64,000 nucleotides of DNA from Desulfovibrio sp. TomC (GCF_000801335.2 NZ_JSEH01000007.1:1-64000), one strand, 5' to 3'; shown: positions 1 to 8,785, counted from the first letter of the stretch. Program-made: numbers and translations. Notes: a model not told the origin generated them from the sequence alone.

Positions 1-959
1 AGGATCTCCTGTTGTTCGTGGACAGCCATGGCCCGGGCCACGTCAGCCGGGGACATGGTCGCCTTCCAGCCGAGATCGCGTTCGGCCTTGGCCGGATTGG
101 CCCGGCTGACGGCGATGTCGGCGGGCCGGAAAAGTTCGGGATCGACAAGCACATGTTCACGCCAGTCGAGGCCAAGGGCGGCAAAGGCCTCGGCCACAAA
201 TTCGCGCAGGGTGATGGTGTGGCCGGTGGCGATGACGTAATCCTCGGGCGTGTCGCGCTGGAGCATGCGCCACATGGCCTCGACATACTGCGGGGCGTAG
301 CCCCAGTCCCGGGCCACGTCGATGTTGCCCAGGCCAAGGGTCTCCCCGGAGCCGGCGGCAATGCGGGCGGCCGCAGCCACGATCTTGCGGGTGACGAAGC
401 GCTTGGGCCGCAGCGGCGACTCGTGATTGAACAGGATGCCGTTGCAGGCATAGAGATTGTAGGCCTCGCGGTAGTTGCCCACCTCGAAATGGGCGGCGGC
501 CTTGGCCACGGCATAGGGACTGCGCGGGGCAAAGGGGGTCAGTTCGGTGGCCGGCTCCCCGCCGGTGTCGCCGAAGCAGTCGCTGGAGGAGGCGTGGTAC
601 AGCCGGGCCGGCACGCCGAGAAAACGCACGGCTTCGAGCAGATTGAGCGTGCCCACGCCAATGGACATGAAGGTTTCCACGGGCTGGTCAAAGGACAGCC
701 CGACCGAGGACTGGCCGGCCAGATGGTAGATCTCGTCGGGCTTGACCGTGTTCAGCACGGTCAGCACGCTGCGAAAGTCGGTCAGGGTCACGGAATGCAC
801 CGCCACCCGCTCCCGGATGCCCAGGGCGGCGAGGCTGCCAAGCGACGCCATCTGGGCGTCCCGGGACGTACCGGCCACCTCGTAGCCCTTCTCCAGCAGC
901 AGTTGCGCCAGATAGGCTCCATCCTGGCCTGAAACGCCGAAAATGAGGGCTTGCTTCAT
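1..959 (-). CDS. gmd: GDP-mannose 4,6-dehydratase, 3' end cut by window edge
   Basis: This enzyme converts GDP-D-mannose to GDP-4-keto-6-deoxy-mannose, the precursor of fucose, rhamnose or perosamine in surface polysaccharides. The ATG is at 959 on the minus strand. The protein opens with the Rossmann motif GVSGQDGAYLAQLL, has YAVAK as the catalytic YxxxK of short-chain dehydrogenases, and carries NHESPLRPKRFVTRKI, a block typical of Gmd. About 320 residues are visible and the reading frame is still open at base 1, so the C-terminus lies outside. It starts 48 bp downstream of the zur stop on the same strand. No strong ribosome binding site is visible before the ATG. Confidence 0.93.
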   Translation of the reverse strand, partial: MKQALIFGVSGQDGAYLAQLLLEKGYEVAGTSRDAQMASLGSLAALGIRERVAVHSVTLTDFRSVLTVLNTVKPDEIYHLAGQSSVGLSFDQPVETFMSIGVGTLNLLEAVRFLGVPARLYHASSSDCFGDTGGEPATELTPFAPRSPYAVAKAAAHFEVGNYREAYNLYACNGILFNHESPLRPKRFVTRKIVAAAARIAAGSGETLGLGNIDVARDWGYAPQYVEAMWRMLQRDTPEDYVIATGHTITLREFVAEAFAALGLDWREHVLVDPELFRPADIAVSRANPAKAERDLGWKATMSPADVARAMAVHEQQEI

Positions 960-1007
960 AAATTTTGTGAAAGGCATCCAGGGAGCAGTATAGCGTGAAC
1001 CGGGAAT

Positions 1008-1496
1008 TTAGGAGTTTCCCGCGCCAACGTCAACAGCCGCGCCATCCGGGGAGGATTGTCGCCGACAACTGGCACACACGCCGTCGATACGCACTTCCAC
1101 GGCCATCACGTCCATGGCCAGCATCGGCCCCAGGGCGGCCACATCCACCACCCCAAGAGCCGCCGGCAGGCACTCCATGCGGCCGCAACGCACGCAGTAG
1201 GCATGGCAGTGCGGCCGGTCGGAGAAGCCCGGCTCCAGGCAGTACCGCAACGCCCGATCGCCGGAACTGTGGCGTCTGGCCAGTCCTTTTTCCACAAACA
1301 GATCCAGAATGCGATAGAGCGTCACCTTGTTGGCCTGGTGCTGCCGACGAACAAGCGTAAGGATATCGCCGGCCGGCAGCGCCCGGCCCTCCCCGGCCAG
1401 CACCTCGGCTACGGCCAGCCGCAACGGCGTGGGGTCGATGCCGGCCCGCGTCAGCATGGTCTTGCCCCCGATTGTTCCCAGGTTGTCCATGCCCAT
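1008..1496 (-). CDS. zur: Fur-family zinc uptake regulator
   Basis: A Fur-family repressor of 162 residues, probably zinc-sensing because it is the last gene of a zinc ABC transporter operon. A winged-helix region covers about residues 15-75. Two CxxC pairs (C101/C104 in CVRCG and C141/C144 in CASC) form the structural zinc site, and H96 and H98 lie near the sensing site. I chose the ATG at 1496, 4 bp after the znuB stop, because a longer reading would run back into znuB. It probably acts on the palindrome in front of znuA (4125-4139), which would make the operon autoregulated. Metal specificity is inferred from the neighbours. Confidence 0.85.
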   Translation of the reverse strand: MGMDNLGTIGGKTMLTRAGIDPTPLRLAVAEVLAGEGRALPAGDILTLVRRQHQANKVTLYRILDLFVEKGLARRHSSGDRALRYCLEPGFSDRPHCHAYCVRCGRMECLPAALGVVDVAALGPMLAMDVMAVEVRIDGVCASCRRQSSPDGAAVDVGAGNS

Positions 1497-1500
1497 ACCG

Positions 1501-2316
1501 TCAGGCTCCCTGCCGCCGACGGGCAAGGCCCGGGGCCAGGGAAACAAAAAAGACCGTGGCCGCCACGGCAATGATGGCCGCGCCGGAAGTCAGATTGAAT
1601 TGGTAGGCCAAAAGCAGACCGGACAAGCAGAAGACGGTATTGAGCAAGGAAGCCCAGACCATGGCCCGTCCGAGCGAGGCCGAGCGGCGGACAGCCAGAC
1701 TCGGAGCCACTGACAAAAGCGCAATGATGAGAATAAGCCCGGCCACCCGAATAAGCAGTACCACCGCAACCGCAGCCAGGGCGGTCAGCAGACAGTGCAA
1801 AAAGCCCACCGGCACGCCGCGCACCGCGGCAAACTCCCGGTCAAAGGCCATGGCCACAAACCCATTGTAATGACGAAGCGTGGTTCCCAGAAGCACCACG
1901 TCCAGACCGGCCAGGGCGTAGAGGTCGGCCGTCGGCACGCTGATGATGCTGCCAAAGAGGTAGCTCATGAGATCGGGCTTATACCCCGGGGTCAGGTCGA
2001 GCAGAATGATGCCAAAGGCCATGCCGGCAGCCCACAGGACACCGATGACCGTGTCGGTATCCTCAATGTGGCGCAGGGTGATGGCGGCCATGGCCAGGGC
2101 GGCGGCCACGGTAAAAACCACGGTGACCGGCAGGACAGGGAGGGCCAGAAAATAGGCCAGCCCCACGCCGCCGTAAGCGGCATGGGCCGCGCCGCCGGCC
2201 AGAAAGACCATGCGGTTGGCGACCACCAGGGTGCCGACAATCCCGCAGCACACGGCAGCCAGCAACGCCGCCAGCAGGGCGTTTTGCATAAACGGCAGGG
2301 CCAGATCCTCAATCAT
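1501..2316 (-). CDS. znuB: Zinc ABC transporter, membrane permease
   Basis: An integral membrane permease of 271 residues in the ABC-3 metal family (ZnuB/TroC/MntB), with about eight hydrophobic segments spread along the chain. It should carry zinc delivered by ZnuA through the inner membrane, driven by ZnuC. Its ATG overlaps the znuC stop by 4 bp (ATGA), so the two are probably translationally coupled. The sequence alone cannot separate zinc from manganese permeases. The His-rich binding protein and the Fur-family gene in the operon favour zinc. Confidence 0.87.
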   Translation of the reverse strand: MIEDLALPFMQNALLAALLAAVCCGIVGTLVVANRMVFLAGGAAHAAYGGVGLAYFLALPVLPVTVVFTVAAALAMAAITLRHIEDTDTVIGVLWAAGMAFGIILLDLTPGYKPDLMSYLFGSIISVPTADLYALAGLDVVLLGTTLRHYNGFVAMAFDREFAAVRGVPVGFLHCLLTALAAVAVVLLIRVAGLILIIALLSVAPSLAVRRSASLGRAMVWASLLNTVFCLSGLLLAYQFNLTSGAAIIAVAATVFFVSLAPGLARRRQGA

Positions 2317-3104
2317 CGCGTCTCCAACGGGGTCAGCCCGGCCAAATCAGGCGGCATGCGGCGCAAAAAGGCGTCCATGGGACAGGTGTGGCGGTGGATG
2401 CCATAGAGCAGGTCCATCATGTCCTGGTTGAGCCTCGGTTCAGGGGCATAGGCCATACGGCCGTTGACGCAGGCCACTGCCGTCACCCCGGCGGCCAGGA
2501 TGCTCAAGTCGTGGCTGACCACCAGCGAAGTGACGCCCTCGCCGATGCGGGCCAGGACTTCGTAGAGACAGAACTTGCCCTGAGGATCGATATTGGCGGT
2601 CGGCTCGTCGAGAATGAGCAGCCCCGGATCGGCCACCAAGGCCCGGGCAATGAGCGTTCGCTGCTTCTGGCCGCCGGACAGTTCGCAAAACCGTCGATGG
2701 GCCTGCCCGACCATCTCCACCCGGGTAAGCGTTGCCTCAGCCCGGTCGATCTCCTCGGCCGTGTAGCGAAACCCGCGCCGTCCCGGGGACAGCAGCCCCA
2801 TGAGCACCACCTCGCGCACCAGCACCGGCAGGTCCTTGCGCTCGGCCACGCCGTCCAGGCGCTGGGGCACATAGCCAATGCGAGCGCTCTGGCGGCCCGG
2901 GGCCTCGCCAAACACCCGGATAGTCCCGGTGGTCGGGGTCAGGATGCCAAGCAACAGCTTTAAAAGCGTGGTTTTGCCCCCGCCGTTGGGACCAAGGACC
3001 GCCAGACGCTGCCCGGCGGCAACGGCCAGGGTGATGCCCGAAAGCACCTCCTGGCCGTTGTAGGCAAAGGTCAGCTCACGAATATCGATGACCGGTTGCG
3101 TCAC
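2313..3104 (-). CDS. znuC: Zinc ABC transporter, ATP-binding protein
   Basis: The ATPase subunit, 263 residues, of the metal uptake transporter. Walker A (GPNGGGKTT) lies at about residues 38-46, the signature is LSGGQKQR, and Walker B is LLILDEPTANID. These are standard for the ZnuC/MntB branch. It overlaps znuB at its 3' end and znuA at its 5' end by 4 bp each, so the three subunits are made from one message. It works at the cytoplasmic face of the inner membrane. Confidence 0.9.
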   Translation of the reverse strand: MTQPVIDIRELTFAYNGQEVLSGITLAVAAGQRLAVLGPNGGGKTTLLKLLLGILTPTTGTIRVFGEAPGRQSARIGYVPQRLDGVAERKDLPVLVREVVLMGLLSPGRRGFRYTAEEIDRAEATLTRVEMVGQAHRRFCELSGGQKQRTLIARALVADPGLLILDEPTANIDPQGKFCLYEVLARIGEGVTSLVVSHDLSILAAGVTAVACVNGRMAYAPEPRLNQDMMDLLYGIHRHTCPMDAFLRRMPPDLAGLTPLETR

Positions 3105-4081
3105 TTGGCCTCCGTTTGGCCGACAAGTCCCTGGTGAAGCGCCGTGGCTGCGCCGAGCAGGCCGGCCGGCCAGTCCTCGGCCAGAGGATCAAGGGACGCC
3201 GTCGCGCCGCCAATGCCCTTGGCAATGCTCGCCGCCTGGGTCGCACTCATTTGGGGTTGGACGAAAACGACCTTGACCCCGTCGGCCTTGGCCTCTTTGA
3301 CCAGGGCAGCCAGGACCTTGGGTCCGGGTTCACGGCCAAGCTGCTCAATTGGCTCTTGGGTCAGGCCGTAGTCCCGGGCGAAATACCCCCAGGACGGGTG
3401 AAACACCATAAATTTATGTTCCCCGGCCGGCAGATCAGCAAAGATTTTTTTGATATCAGCGTCCAGGGCGTCGCACGCGGCGGCAAAACGGGCATAGCCG
3501 GCGGCATAGGCCGACGAGCCCTGGGGATCGGCCTGTATCAGGGCGTCGCGCATGGACGCGCCAATGACCTTGGCCAGCTGTGGCGACAGCCAGACATGGG
3601 GGTCTGGTTCGCCGTCATGATGCTCGTGCCCCTGGCCGGCCTCGGCCTTGTCGTGGCCGGCCTTTGCAGCGGCCCCGGCCGCATCGTGGTCCTTGCCGGC
3701 CTTGGCGTTGTCATGGCCATGTCCCTCGGCCTCATGGTCGTGGGCCGTCATGGGAATCTTCTCGATCCCGGCGTCGGTGTGGACAATGGCCATCTTTCCA
3801 TTGACCGCTGCGAACCGGGGCAGCCAGGCGTCTTCGAAATCCATGCCCACGGCGAAATAAACGGCCGCCTTGGCCAGCTCCGCCAACTGTCGGGGTTTGG
3901 GCTCATAGGTGTGGGCGTCGGCCCCGGCGGGCACCATGACCACCACATCGGCCCGGTCCCCGGCGATCTGCCGCAGAAAATAGGCCTGGGGGGCAATACT
4001 GACCGCAGCCAGAAGTTTGGCCTGGGCCGGGCCGGCAGCCATGAAAAGCAATCCCAGGATCAAAAGGGTCACGCGTTGCAT
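3101..4081 (-). CDS. znuA: Periplasmic zinc-binding protein
   Basis: The solute-binding protein of the zinc transporter, 326 residues, in the cluster-9 (SsuA/ZnuA) family. The ATG at 4081 has AAGGAG 8 bp upstream, and is preferred over an in-frame start 51 bp earlier. A signal peptide ends at about residue 21 (GPAQA). A His/Asp-rich loop in the middle (HDHEAEGHGHD, then further HD and GHEHHDG groups) is the flexible metal-collecting loop of zinc members and argues for zinc rather than manganese. It is the first gene of the znuA-znuC-znuB-zur operon. Confidence 0.9.
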   Translation of the reverse strand: MQRVTLLILGLLFMAAGPAQAKLLAAVSIAPQAYFLRQIAGDRADVVVMVPAGADAHTYEPKPRQLAELAKAAVYFAVGMDFEDAWLPRFAAVNGKMAIVHTDAGIEKIPMTAHDHEAEGHGHDNAKAGKDHDAAGAAAKAGHDKAEAGQGHEHHDGEPDPHVWLSPQLAKVIGASMRDALIQADPQGSSAYAAGYARFAAACDALDADIKKIFADLPAGEHKFMVFHPSWGYFARDYGLTQEPIEQLGREPGPKVLAALVKEAKADGVKVVFVQPQMSATQAASIAKGIGGATASLDPLAEDWPAGLLGAATALHQGLVGQTEAK

Positions 4082-4122
4082 AGGTACAGCTCCTTGCCGT
4101 CGCTTGGGACGGCGCAGCCGGC

Positions 4123-4151
4123 AATGCAACAAAGTTGCACAACGAAGTCAA
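4123..4151 (-). promoter_or_regulatory. znu promoter with candidate Zur operator
   Basis: Reading the minus strand, a TTGACT -35 (4146-4151) is followed after 17 bp by TGCATT as a weak -10 (4123-4128). A perfect inverted repeat, TGCAAC-AAA-GTTGCA (4125-4139), covers the spacer and -10, where a repressor would block polymerase. Its position in front of an operon that ends in zur makes it the likely Zur box. The assignment rests on symmetry and context only. Confidence 0.6.
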
Positions 4152-4221
4152 GCGCGCCTGTTCGCCGGGCCGGCATAATATCCTTGTCTTCTCCGGACAA
4201 CCCTTCTACTCCTAGGCCTCC

Positions 4222-4728
4222 ATGTCTGAGGTATCGTCCACCAAACTCTCCAGCCAGGGGTTCACGCGCCTGATCGGGACAGTGCTCGTCGTCCTGGCGG
4301 CCCTGGCCGTCTGGCATTATCTGGCCGTCTTTCGACCCTGGTACACGACCCAGCGCGCCGGCCTGTACCAGCAGCGCCAAAGCGACCTGGCCGCCATGCG
4401 CCAAGCCCTGGCCGCCTACCACGCCAAGTTCGGACGCTACCCGGCCACGCCCGGTTTTACCGGGGCCGTGACGGCCGCCGGGACCCGGACCAACGACTGG
4501 TTGCCGGGACTGGCCGGGGAATTTCTGCCCCAGCTGCCGCGCGATCCGGCCCAATCCAACGATCCCAACAAACAATACCTCTACTACTCCGACGGTACAG
4601 ATTACAAACTCCTGGCCCATGGCTCCGGCGATTGCGCCCTGGCCCGCAAAGACCACCCCGAACTGGTCGATCCGGCCCGCAACTGCTGGGCTTATGGCTA
4701 CTGGACTCCGGCTGCCGCCGCCTGGTGA
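4222..4728 (+). CDS. Membrane-anchored pilin-like protein, function unknown
   Basis: A protein of 168 residues with one N-terminal hydrophobic helix (about residues 16-33) and a soluble domain of about 130 residues. The start of the helix reads SSQGFTRLIGTVLVVL, which resembles a type IV prepilin site (G before FTLIE) but lacks the conserved Glu at +5. The segment after the helix (AAMRQALAAYHAKFGRYPATPGF) resembles the helix-to-loop turn of type II secretion pseudopilins. I infer a pilin-like fold exposed to the periplasm. No secretion or pilus genes are nearby; the next gene is an acyltransferase 10 bp downstream, so they may be co-transcribed. Confidence 0.6.
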   Translation: MSEVSSTKLSSQGFTRLIGTVLVVLAALAVWHYLAVFRPWYTTQRAGLYQQRQSDLAAMRQALAAYHAKFGRYPATPGFTGAVTAAGTRTNDWLPGLAGEFLPQLPRDPAQSNDPNKQYLYYSDGTDYKLLAHGSGDCALARKDHPELVDPARNCWAYGYWTPAAAAW

Positions 4729-4737
4729 TTTGCCCGT

Positions 4738-5874
4738 ATGCCCCACGCAGACACCTCTTCTTCGGCCATGGCCCGCCTGCGCAGCTTCCTTGCGGCCTTT
4801 GGCGACGTCTTCCAACTGCAGGCCTCACGCATCCCGGCCCTGGACGGCATTCGCGGCTGGGCCATTCTCATGGTGTTTAACGTCCATTTCTTCGCCCGCT
4901 ACCAGCCGCAGTTCTATTTCACCGAACCGGACAGCCCCCCGTGGACCATGCTCACCATCCTCCACGCCGGCAGTTTCGGCGTGGATCTGTTTTTCTTTTT
5001 AAGCGGCCTGCTGGTGTACAAGAGCATCACGGCCAAGAAACCCGGTGCGCTGCACTTTCTCTACGACCGGTATCGCCGCCTGCTGCCGGTCATCATTTTC
5101 ATCACCCTCTATGTGGCTGCCGACACAAAGCCCGCGCGCCTTTTTGACAATTTATTCTTTCTCAATATCTTCGATTTGCCGCCCATTCACTTTTTCACCT
5201 GGCCGCTGGTCTATGAGATGTATTTCTACGTCCTGTGTGCTGGCGTCTTCATTGCCTTGCGGCGTTTTCGACTCGTTTCGGGCTGGCCGTTTTTTTTCGT
5301 CCTGATCCTCGCCTGCGTCGTTTGCGAGTTTGCGTTTCACTTTCGCATTTCGTTCAGCCGATTTCTGGGATTTTTCTGGGGGGTGGCCCTGGCCCGGTTG
5401 CTTGGCACTGCCACCGGTCGCGATTTCCTCCAGCGCCTGCCCGGCTGGACCTGGATGCTTGGACTTGGCCTGTTCCTCTATTGCCGCTGGCTGTGGGGAT
5501 CGGGTTATTTCATGGCTGCCGGGGGCAATGAACACGTCAAAAACCTGCTCTTTTTCGGGGCCGTCGATGCTTCGCTCTTTTGCATCGTCGCCTCGGCGCT
5601 GACCCGGGAATCGATCCTGACCCGGATTTTTTCCTTCCCGCCGCTGCGCTTTCTCGGCATCATCAGCTATTCCCTGTTCATGACCCATATGTTGTCCATG
5701 CAGATCGCCCAGAATGTGCTGGGCATTTCGGTCACCGGAGTCTGGTCCATGCTGGCCAACCACGCCGCCACCCTGGTTTTCGCTCTGGGACTGGCCATGT
5801 TTTCGTTTTACTATCTGGAGCGTCCGTACTTCGCGCGCCCGGCATCCCCCACCCCAATGGCCCCTCCTCGGTAA
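4738..5874 (+). CDS. Acyltransferase 3 family membrane protein
   Basis: An integral membrane O-acyltransferase of 378 residues (OafA/YrhL type). These proteins usually acetylate surface sugars or peptidoglycan using acyl-CoA from the cytoplasm. The N-terminal motif IPALDGIRGWAILMVFNVHF is the family hallmark, with the His near the active site, followed by about ten hydrophobic segments. The chain ends soon after the last segment, so there is no fused SGNH domain. It lies 9 bp after the pilin-like gene. The substrate cannot be read from the sequence; an O-antigen or exopolysaccharide role would fit the nearby gmd. Confidence 0.82.
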   Translation: MPHADTSSSAMARLRSFLAAFGDVFQLQASRIPALDGIRGWAILMVFNVHFFARYQPQFYFTEPDSPPWTMLTILHAGSFGVDLFFFLSGLLVYKSITAKKPGALHFLYDRYRRLLPVIIFITLYVAADTKPARLFDNLFFLNIFDLPPIHFFTWPLVYEMYFYVLCAGVFIALRRFRLVSGWPFFFVLILACVVCEFAFHFRISFSRFLGFFWGVALARLLGTATGRDFLQRLPGWTWMLGLGLFLYCRWLWGSGYFMAAGGNEHVKNLLFFGAVDASLFCIVASALTRESILTRIFSFPPLRFLGIISYSLFMTHMLSMQIAQNVLGISVTGVWSMLANHAATLVFALGLAMFSFYYLERPYFARPASPTPMAPPR

Positions 5875-5896
5875 CGGGGCCGTCAGGAGCAATCGC

Positions 5897-6276
5897 ATGA
5901 CGACTACGGCGATTCCCGGCTTGACCACCGGTCAAGCAGCCAATCTGCTTGCATTCTGAGTTCCCTGGCCTGCATCGGCTGCGGCTGGTGCTGTCTGTCG
6001 GACCCGTGCGTGGAGTCGCATATCCGGTATGGCTATCTGCCGCGCTGCCCGGATCTCTACTGGGATGATGGCACAGGCTGTTACCGCTGCCGGCTGGCGG
6101 AAGATCCCGAACACGGGGAGCGGTTCCGCTTTTTGCTCGGCGTCGGACATGGCTGTTGCGCCCCGCTCAACTCCTTCCGGAACAATCTTCGCTGCCGCGA
6201 CGCGCCAGAGCCTCCCCGACACGCGTGTGACAATTTGCCGCACTTGCCGCCGCGCCAAAAACATTCTAGGAAATGA
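5897..6276 (+). pseudogene. Small Cys-rich protein gene with apparent frameshift
   Basis: An ATG at 5897 with AGGAG 7 bp upstream opens a frame that reads MTTTAIPGLTTGQAANLLAF and stops at 5957-5959. The overlapping frame then reads SSLACIGCGWCCLSDPC, further Cys residues and GCCAPLNSF, and stops at 6276. Neither piece looks complete: the first has the ribosome site, the second has the conserved-looking CxxCGWCC cluster, and the second frame has no ATG, GTG or TTG just before the Cys motif. One missing base near 5953-5956 would join them into about 125 residues. The Cys cluster resembles YkgJ-type metal-binding proteins. A real mutation, a sequencing error, or a separate start at GTG 6010 all remain possible. 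Confidence 0.55.
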
Positions 6277-6303
6277 CGGGGTTTCACTTCCAAGGAGGAT
6301 CGT

Positions 6304-7182
6304 ATGGAGTTTCGCGGCGCAATCACGGCGTTGGTGACGCCATTTCGAAACGGCGAAGTCGATGAAGAGGCATTTCGCGCGTTTATCGAATGGCAGATCG
6401 AGCAGGGCATCCACGGGCTTGTCCCCTGCGGTACGACAGGCGAATCCGCCACGCTGTCCCACGAGGAGCATAAACGGGTCATCCGCATCTGCGTCGACCA
6501 GGTCAAAGGCCGCGTGCCTGTCCTGGCTGGGGCCGGCTCCAACAATACCCGCGAGGCCATCGAGCTGACGCAAGACGCCAAGGATGCCAAGGCCGACGGC
6601 GCACTGCTCATTACGCCCTACTACAACAAACCCACCCAGGCCGGCCTGGTGGCCCATTTCAAGGCCATCGGCGAGCGGGTGGACATGCCCTTTATCGTCT
6701 ACAACGTGCCGAGCCGCACCGCCGTCAACCTGCTGCCCGAGACCCTGGCCATTCTCAAAAAGGAAATCCGGCAGGTCATCGGCGTCAAGGAAGCCACGGG
6801 CGACCTCAATCAGGTATCGCGGGTGCTGGAATTTTGCGGCGAGGATTTCCAGGTCCTGTCCGGCGACGATTTCACGGCCCTGCCCACCATGGCTATCGGC
6901 GGACGCGGCGTCATCTCGGTCGTTTCCAACTTCGTGCCCAAGATGATGTCCGACATGTGCGAGGCGGTCTTTGCCGGCGACCTGACCGCAGCCAAGGCCC
7001 GACATTATGCGATGAGTCCGCTCTACCGGGCGGCCTTTATCGAAACCAACCCCGTGCCCGCCAAGGTCGCCCTGGACCTTATGGGCCGTTTCCCCTTTGA
7101 GGCGCGCCTGCCCCTGGTTCCCCTGGAGCCGGGCAACAAGGCCAAATTGCAAGCAGTCCTTACCGCCGCCGGCCTCATCTGA
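6304..7182 (+). CDS. dapA: 4-hydroxy-tetrahydrodipicolinate synthase
   Basis: Condenses pyruvate with aspartate semialdehyde, the first dedicated step towards diaminopimelate and lysine. It is 292 residues, the normal length. The pyruvate-binding GTTGES motif lies at about residues 43-48, the catalytic Tyr in FIVYNVPSRT, and the Schiff-base Lys in IGVKEATGD. AAGGAGG lies 7 bp before the ATG. A strong terminator follows 24 bp after the stop, so transcription probably ends here. The enzyme is a cytoplasmic tetramer in known relatives. Confidence 0.96.
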   Translation: MEFRGAITALVTPFRNGEVDEEAFRAFIEWQIEQGIHGLVPCGTTGESATLSHEEHKRVIRICVDQVKGRVPVLAGAGSNNTREAIELTQDAKDAKADGALLITPYYNKPTQAGLVAHFKAIGERVDMPFIVYNVPSRTAVNLLPETLAILKKEIRQVIGVKEATGDLNQVSRVLEFCGEDFQVLSGDDFTALPTMAIGGRGVISVVSNFVPKMMSDMCEAVFAGDLTAAKARHYAMSPLYRAAFIETNPVPAKVALDLMGRFPFEARLPLVPLEPGNKAKLQAVLTAAGLI

Positions 7183-7205
7183 GCCGACCGGGTATGCCTT
7201 TCGCC

Positions 7206-7239
7206 ACGGGCCTTCCAACCGGAAGGCCCGTCTGTTTTT
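7206..7239 (+). terminator. Rho-independent terminator after dapA
   Basis: Perfect 11-bp stem (ACGGGCCTTCC / GGAAGGCCCGT) with an AACC loop, followed by CTGTTTTT. Confidence 0.9.
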
Positions 7240-7273
7240 GCCCACTCCGCAACCCAGCCGGAAAGCCACGCCC

Positions 7274-8785
7274 ATGCCCATCAACCTTACTCATGCCAGC
7301 GTCACCCTTGGCGGCGTCAAAGCCCTGTCCGACATCTCGCTGACCCTCAACACCGGCGAGACGCTCCTGGTGCTCGGGGCCAACGGCTCGGGAAAATCGA
7401 CCCTGCTTCGCCTCCTTCGCGGCGACATCTGGCCCGATGACGACGGCCGGGGCAGCCGGACCTACCGCTCCGGCGACGGTCCCGGCCGGGCCTCGCCCAT
7501 TGGGCTGCGCCACCGTTTCGGCATCGTGTCCCCGGAAATCCAGCGGGCGACCAAACGCATCTGGGGCCATCTCGAAGCCCAGACCGTCATCCTGTCCGGT
7601 CCCCGCGACGCCATGTACGTCCAGGGCGGCCCTACTGCGGCCGAATCCGCCGTCCTCGCCGACGTTGTGGCCCGGCTCGGCATCGGCCACCTGCGCCATG
7701 CCGCCGTGGCGTCGCTTTCCAACGGCCAATTGCGGGCGGTGCTCCTGGCCCGGGCCTTGGCTTGCCGGCCGGCGGTCCTTTTTCTCGATGAATTTCTCGA
7801 TGGACTCGACGCCGCCGCCACCGTGGCCGCCACCCGGGCCATGGCCGAAGCGGCCGCCGGCGGCGCGTCCATTGTCCTGACCAGCCACCAAGGCGACTCC
7901 CTGCCCCCAGGCGAGTCCCAGGGCATTGTTCTGGCCGGCGGCCGGCTTGTCCACGCCGGGACGGCCGCATCGGCCCGGGAGCACTGCCGCAAGACCCAGG
8001 CCTCCCAGGTCTCCGCCCGGAAGGTCGAACTGTCCGGGCGCCCGGAGACCGCGCCGGTCCTGGAAGATGCCGCCGGCTATCAGGGCCTGCCCCTGGTCGT
8101 CATCGAACACGCCTCGGTTTTTCTGGAACGCCGGGAGATCCTCCATGATGTCCATCTGACCGTGCCGCCCGGGGGACACCTGGCGGTGCTTGGCCCCAAC
8201 GGATCGGGCAAATCCACGCTGTTTAAGCTCATCGCCGGGGAACACCATCCGGCCCTTGGCGGGCGGGTCAGCCGGCCGGGGCTGACTGCGCCCGAAGGAT
8301 TGACCGATCTGCGCGACATTCGCCGGCGCATCGGCCTGGTGTCTTTTGAGCTGGAGGCCGACTACGACAAGGCCATTACCGCCCTGGAAGTGGTGGTATC
8401 CGGCATCCAGGCCAGCATTGGCCTGTATGCCGCGCCAACAGACAAGGAATTGGCGGCCGGGAAACGGTGGATGGAATTTTTCAGCGTGGCCGCTGTGGCG
8501 GACAGACAGCTTGGAGCGCTTTCCGCCGGCCAGACGCGACGGGTTTTTCTGGCCCGGGCCATGGTGGCCGAACCCCGGCTGTTGCTGCTCGACGAACCTT
8601 TCTCAGGCCTGGACGCGGCCTCGCGGCCGGTGGCAATGGCGGCTGTGTCGGCAGCCGCCCGCTCCGGGACGACGATCTTGTGCGCCGTGCACCATGCCGG
8701 CGACATCATCCCGGAAATCGAGACGATTGCCAGCCTGGACCAGGGGCGGCTCAGTCTCGATGCGACCGCTTGCCGGCGTTCTTAG
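7274..8785 (+). CDS. ABC ATPase with two nucleotide-binding domains (ModF/PhrA-like)
   Basis: A soluble protein of 503 residues with two complete ABC ATPase domains and no membrane segment. Domain 1 has Walker A GANGSGKST, signature LSNGQ and Walker B AVLFLDE. Domain 2 has GPNGSGKST, LSAGQ and LLLLDEP. Length and layout match the ModF/PhrA group, whose exact role is unclear; it has been linked to molybdate and photorepair genes in E. coli. I start at ATG 7274 because the motifs begin directly after it and an earlier start would lie inside dapA. Its last 35 bp overlap the end of the convergent LysM gene. Confidence 0.8.
   Translation: MPINLTHASVTLGGVKALSDISLTLNTGETLLVLGANGSGKSTLLRLLRGDIWPDDDGRGSRTYRSGDGPGRASPIGLRHRFGIVSPEIQRATKRIWGHLEAQTVILSGPRDAMYVQGGPTAAESAVLADVVARLGIGHLRHAAVASLSNGQLRAVLLARALACRPAVLFLDEFLDGLDAAATVAATRAMAEAAAGGASIVLTSHQGDSLPPGESQGIVLAGGRLVHAGTAASAREHCRKTQASQVSARKVELSGRPETAPVLEDAAGYQGLPLVVIEHASVFLERREILHDVHLTVPPGGHLAVLGPNGSGKSTLFKLIAGEHHPALGGRVSRPGLTAPEGLTDLRDIRRRIGLVSFELEADYDKAITALEVVVSGIQASIGLYAAPTDKELAAGKRWMEFFSVAAVADRQLGALSAGQTRRVFLARAMVAEPRLLLLDEPFSGLDAASRPVAMAAVSAAARSGTTILCAVHHAGDIIPEIETIASLDQGRLSLDATACRRS

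Noticed and set aside
12-932. 306-residue frame on plus
   Set aside because: Antisense of gmd, whose motifs are clear on minus; the plus frame is low-complexity Gly/His/Ala.
5932-7284. 450-residue frame on minus
   Set aside because: Antisense of dapA, a well-conserved gene; no family motif.
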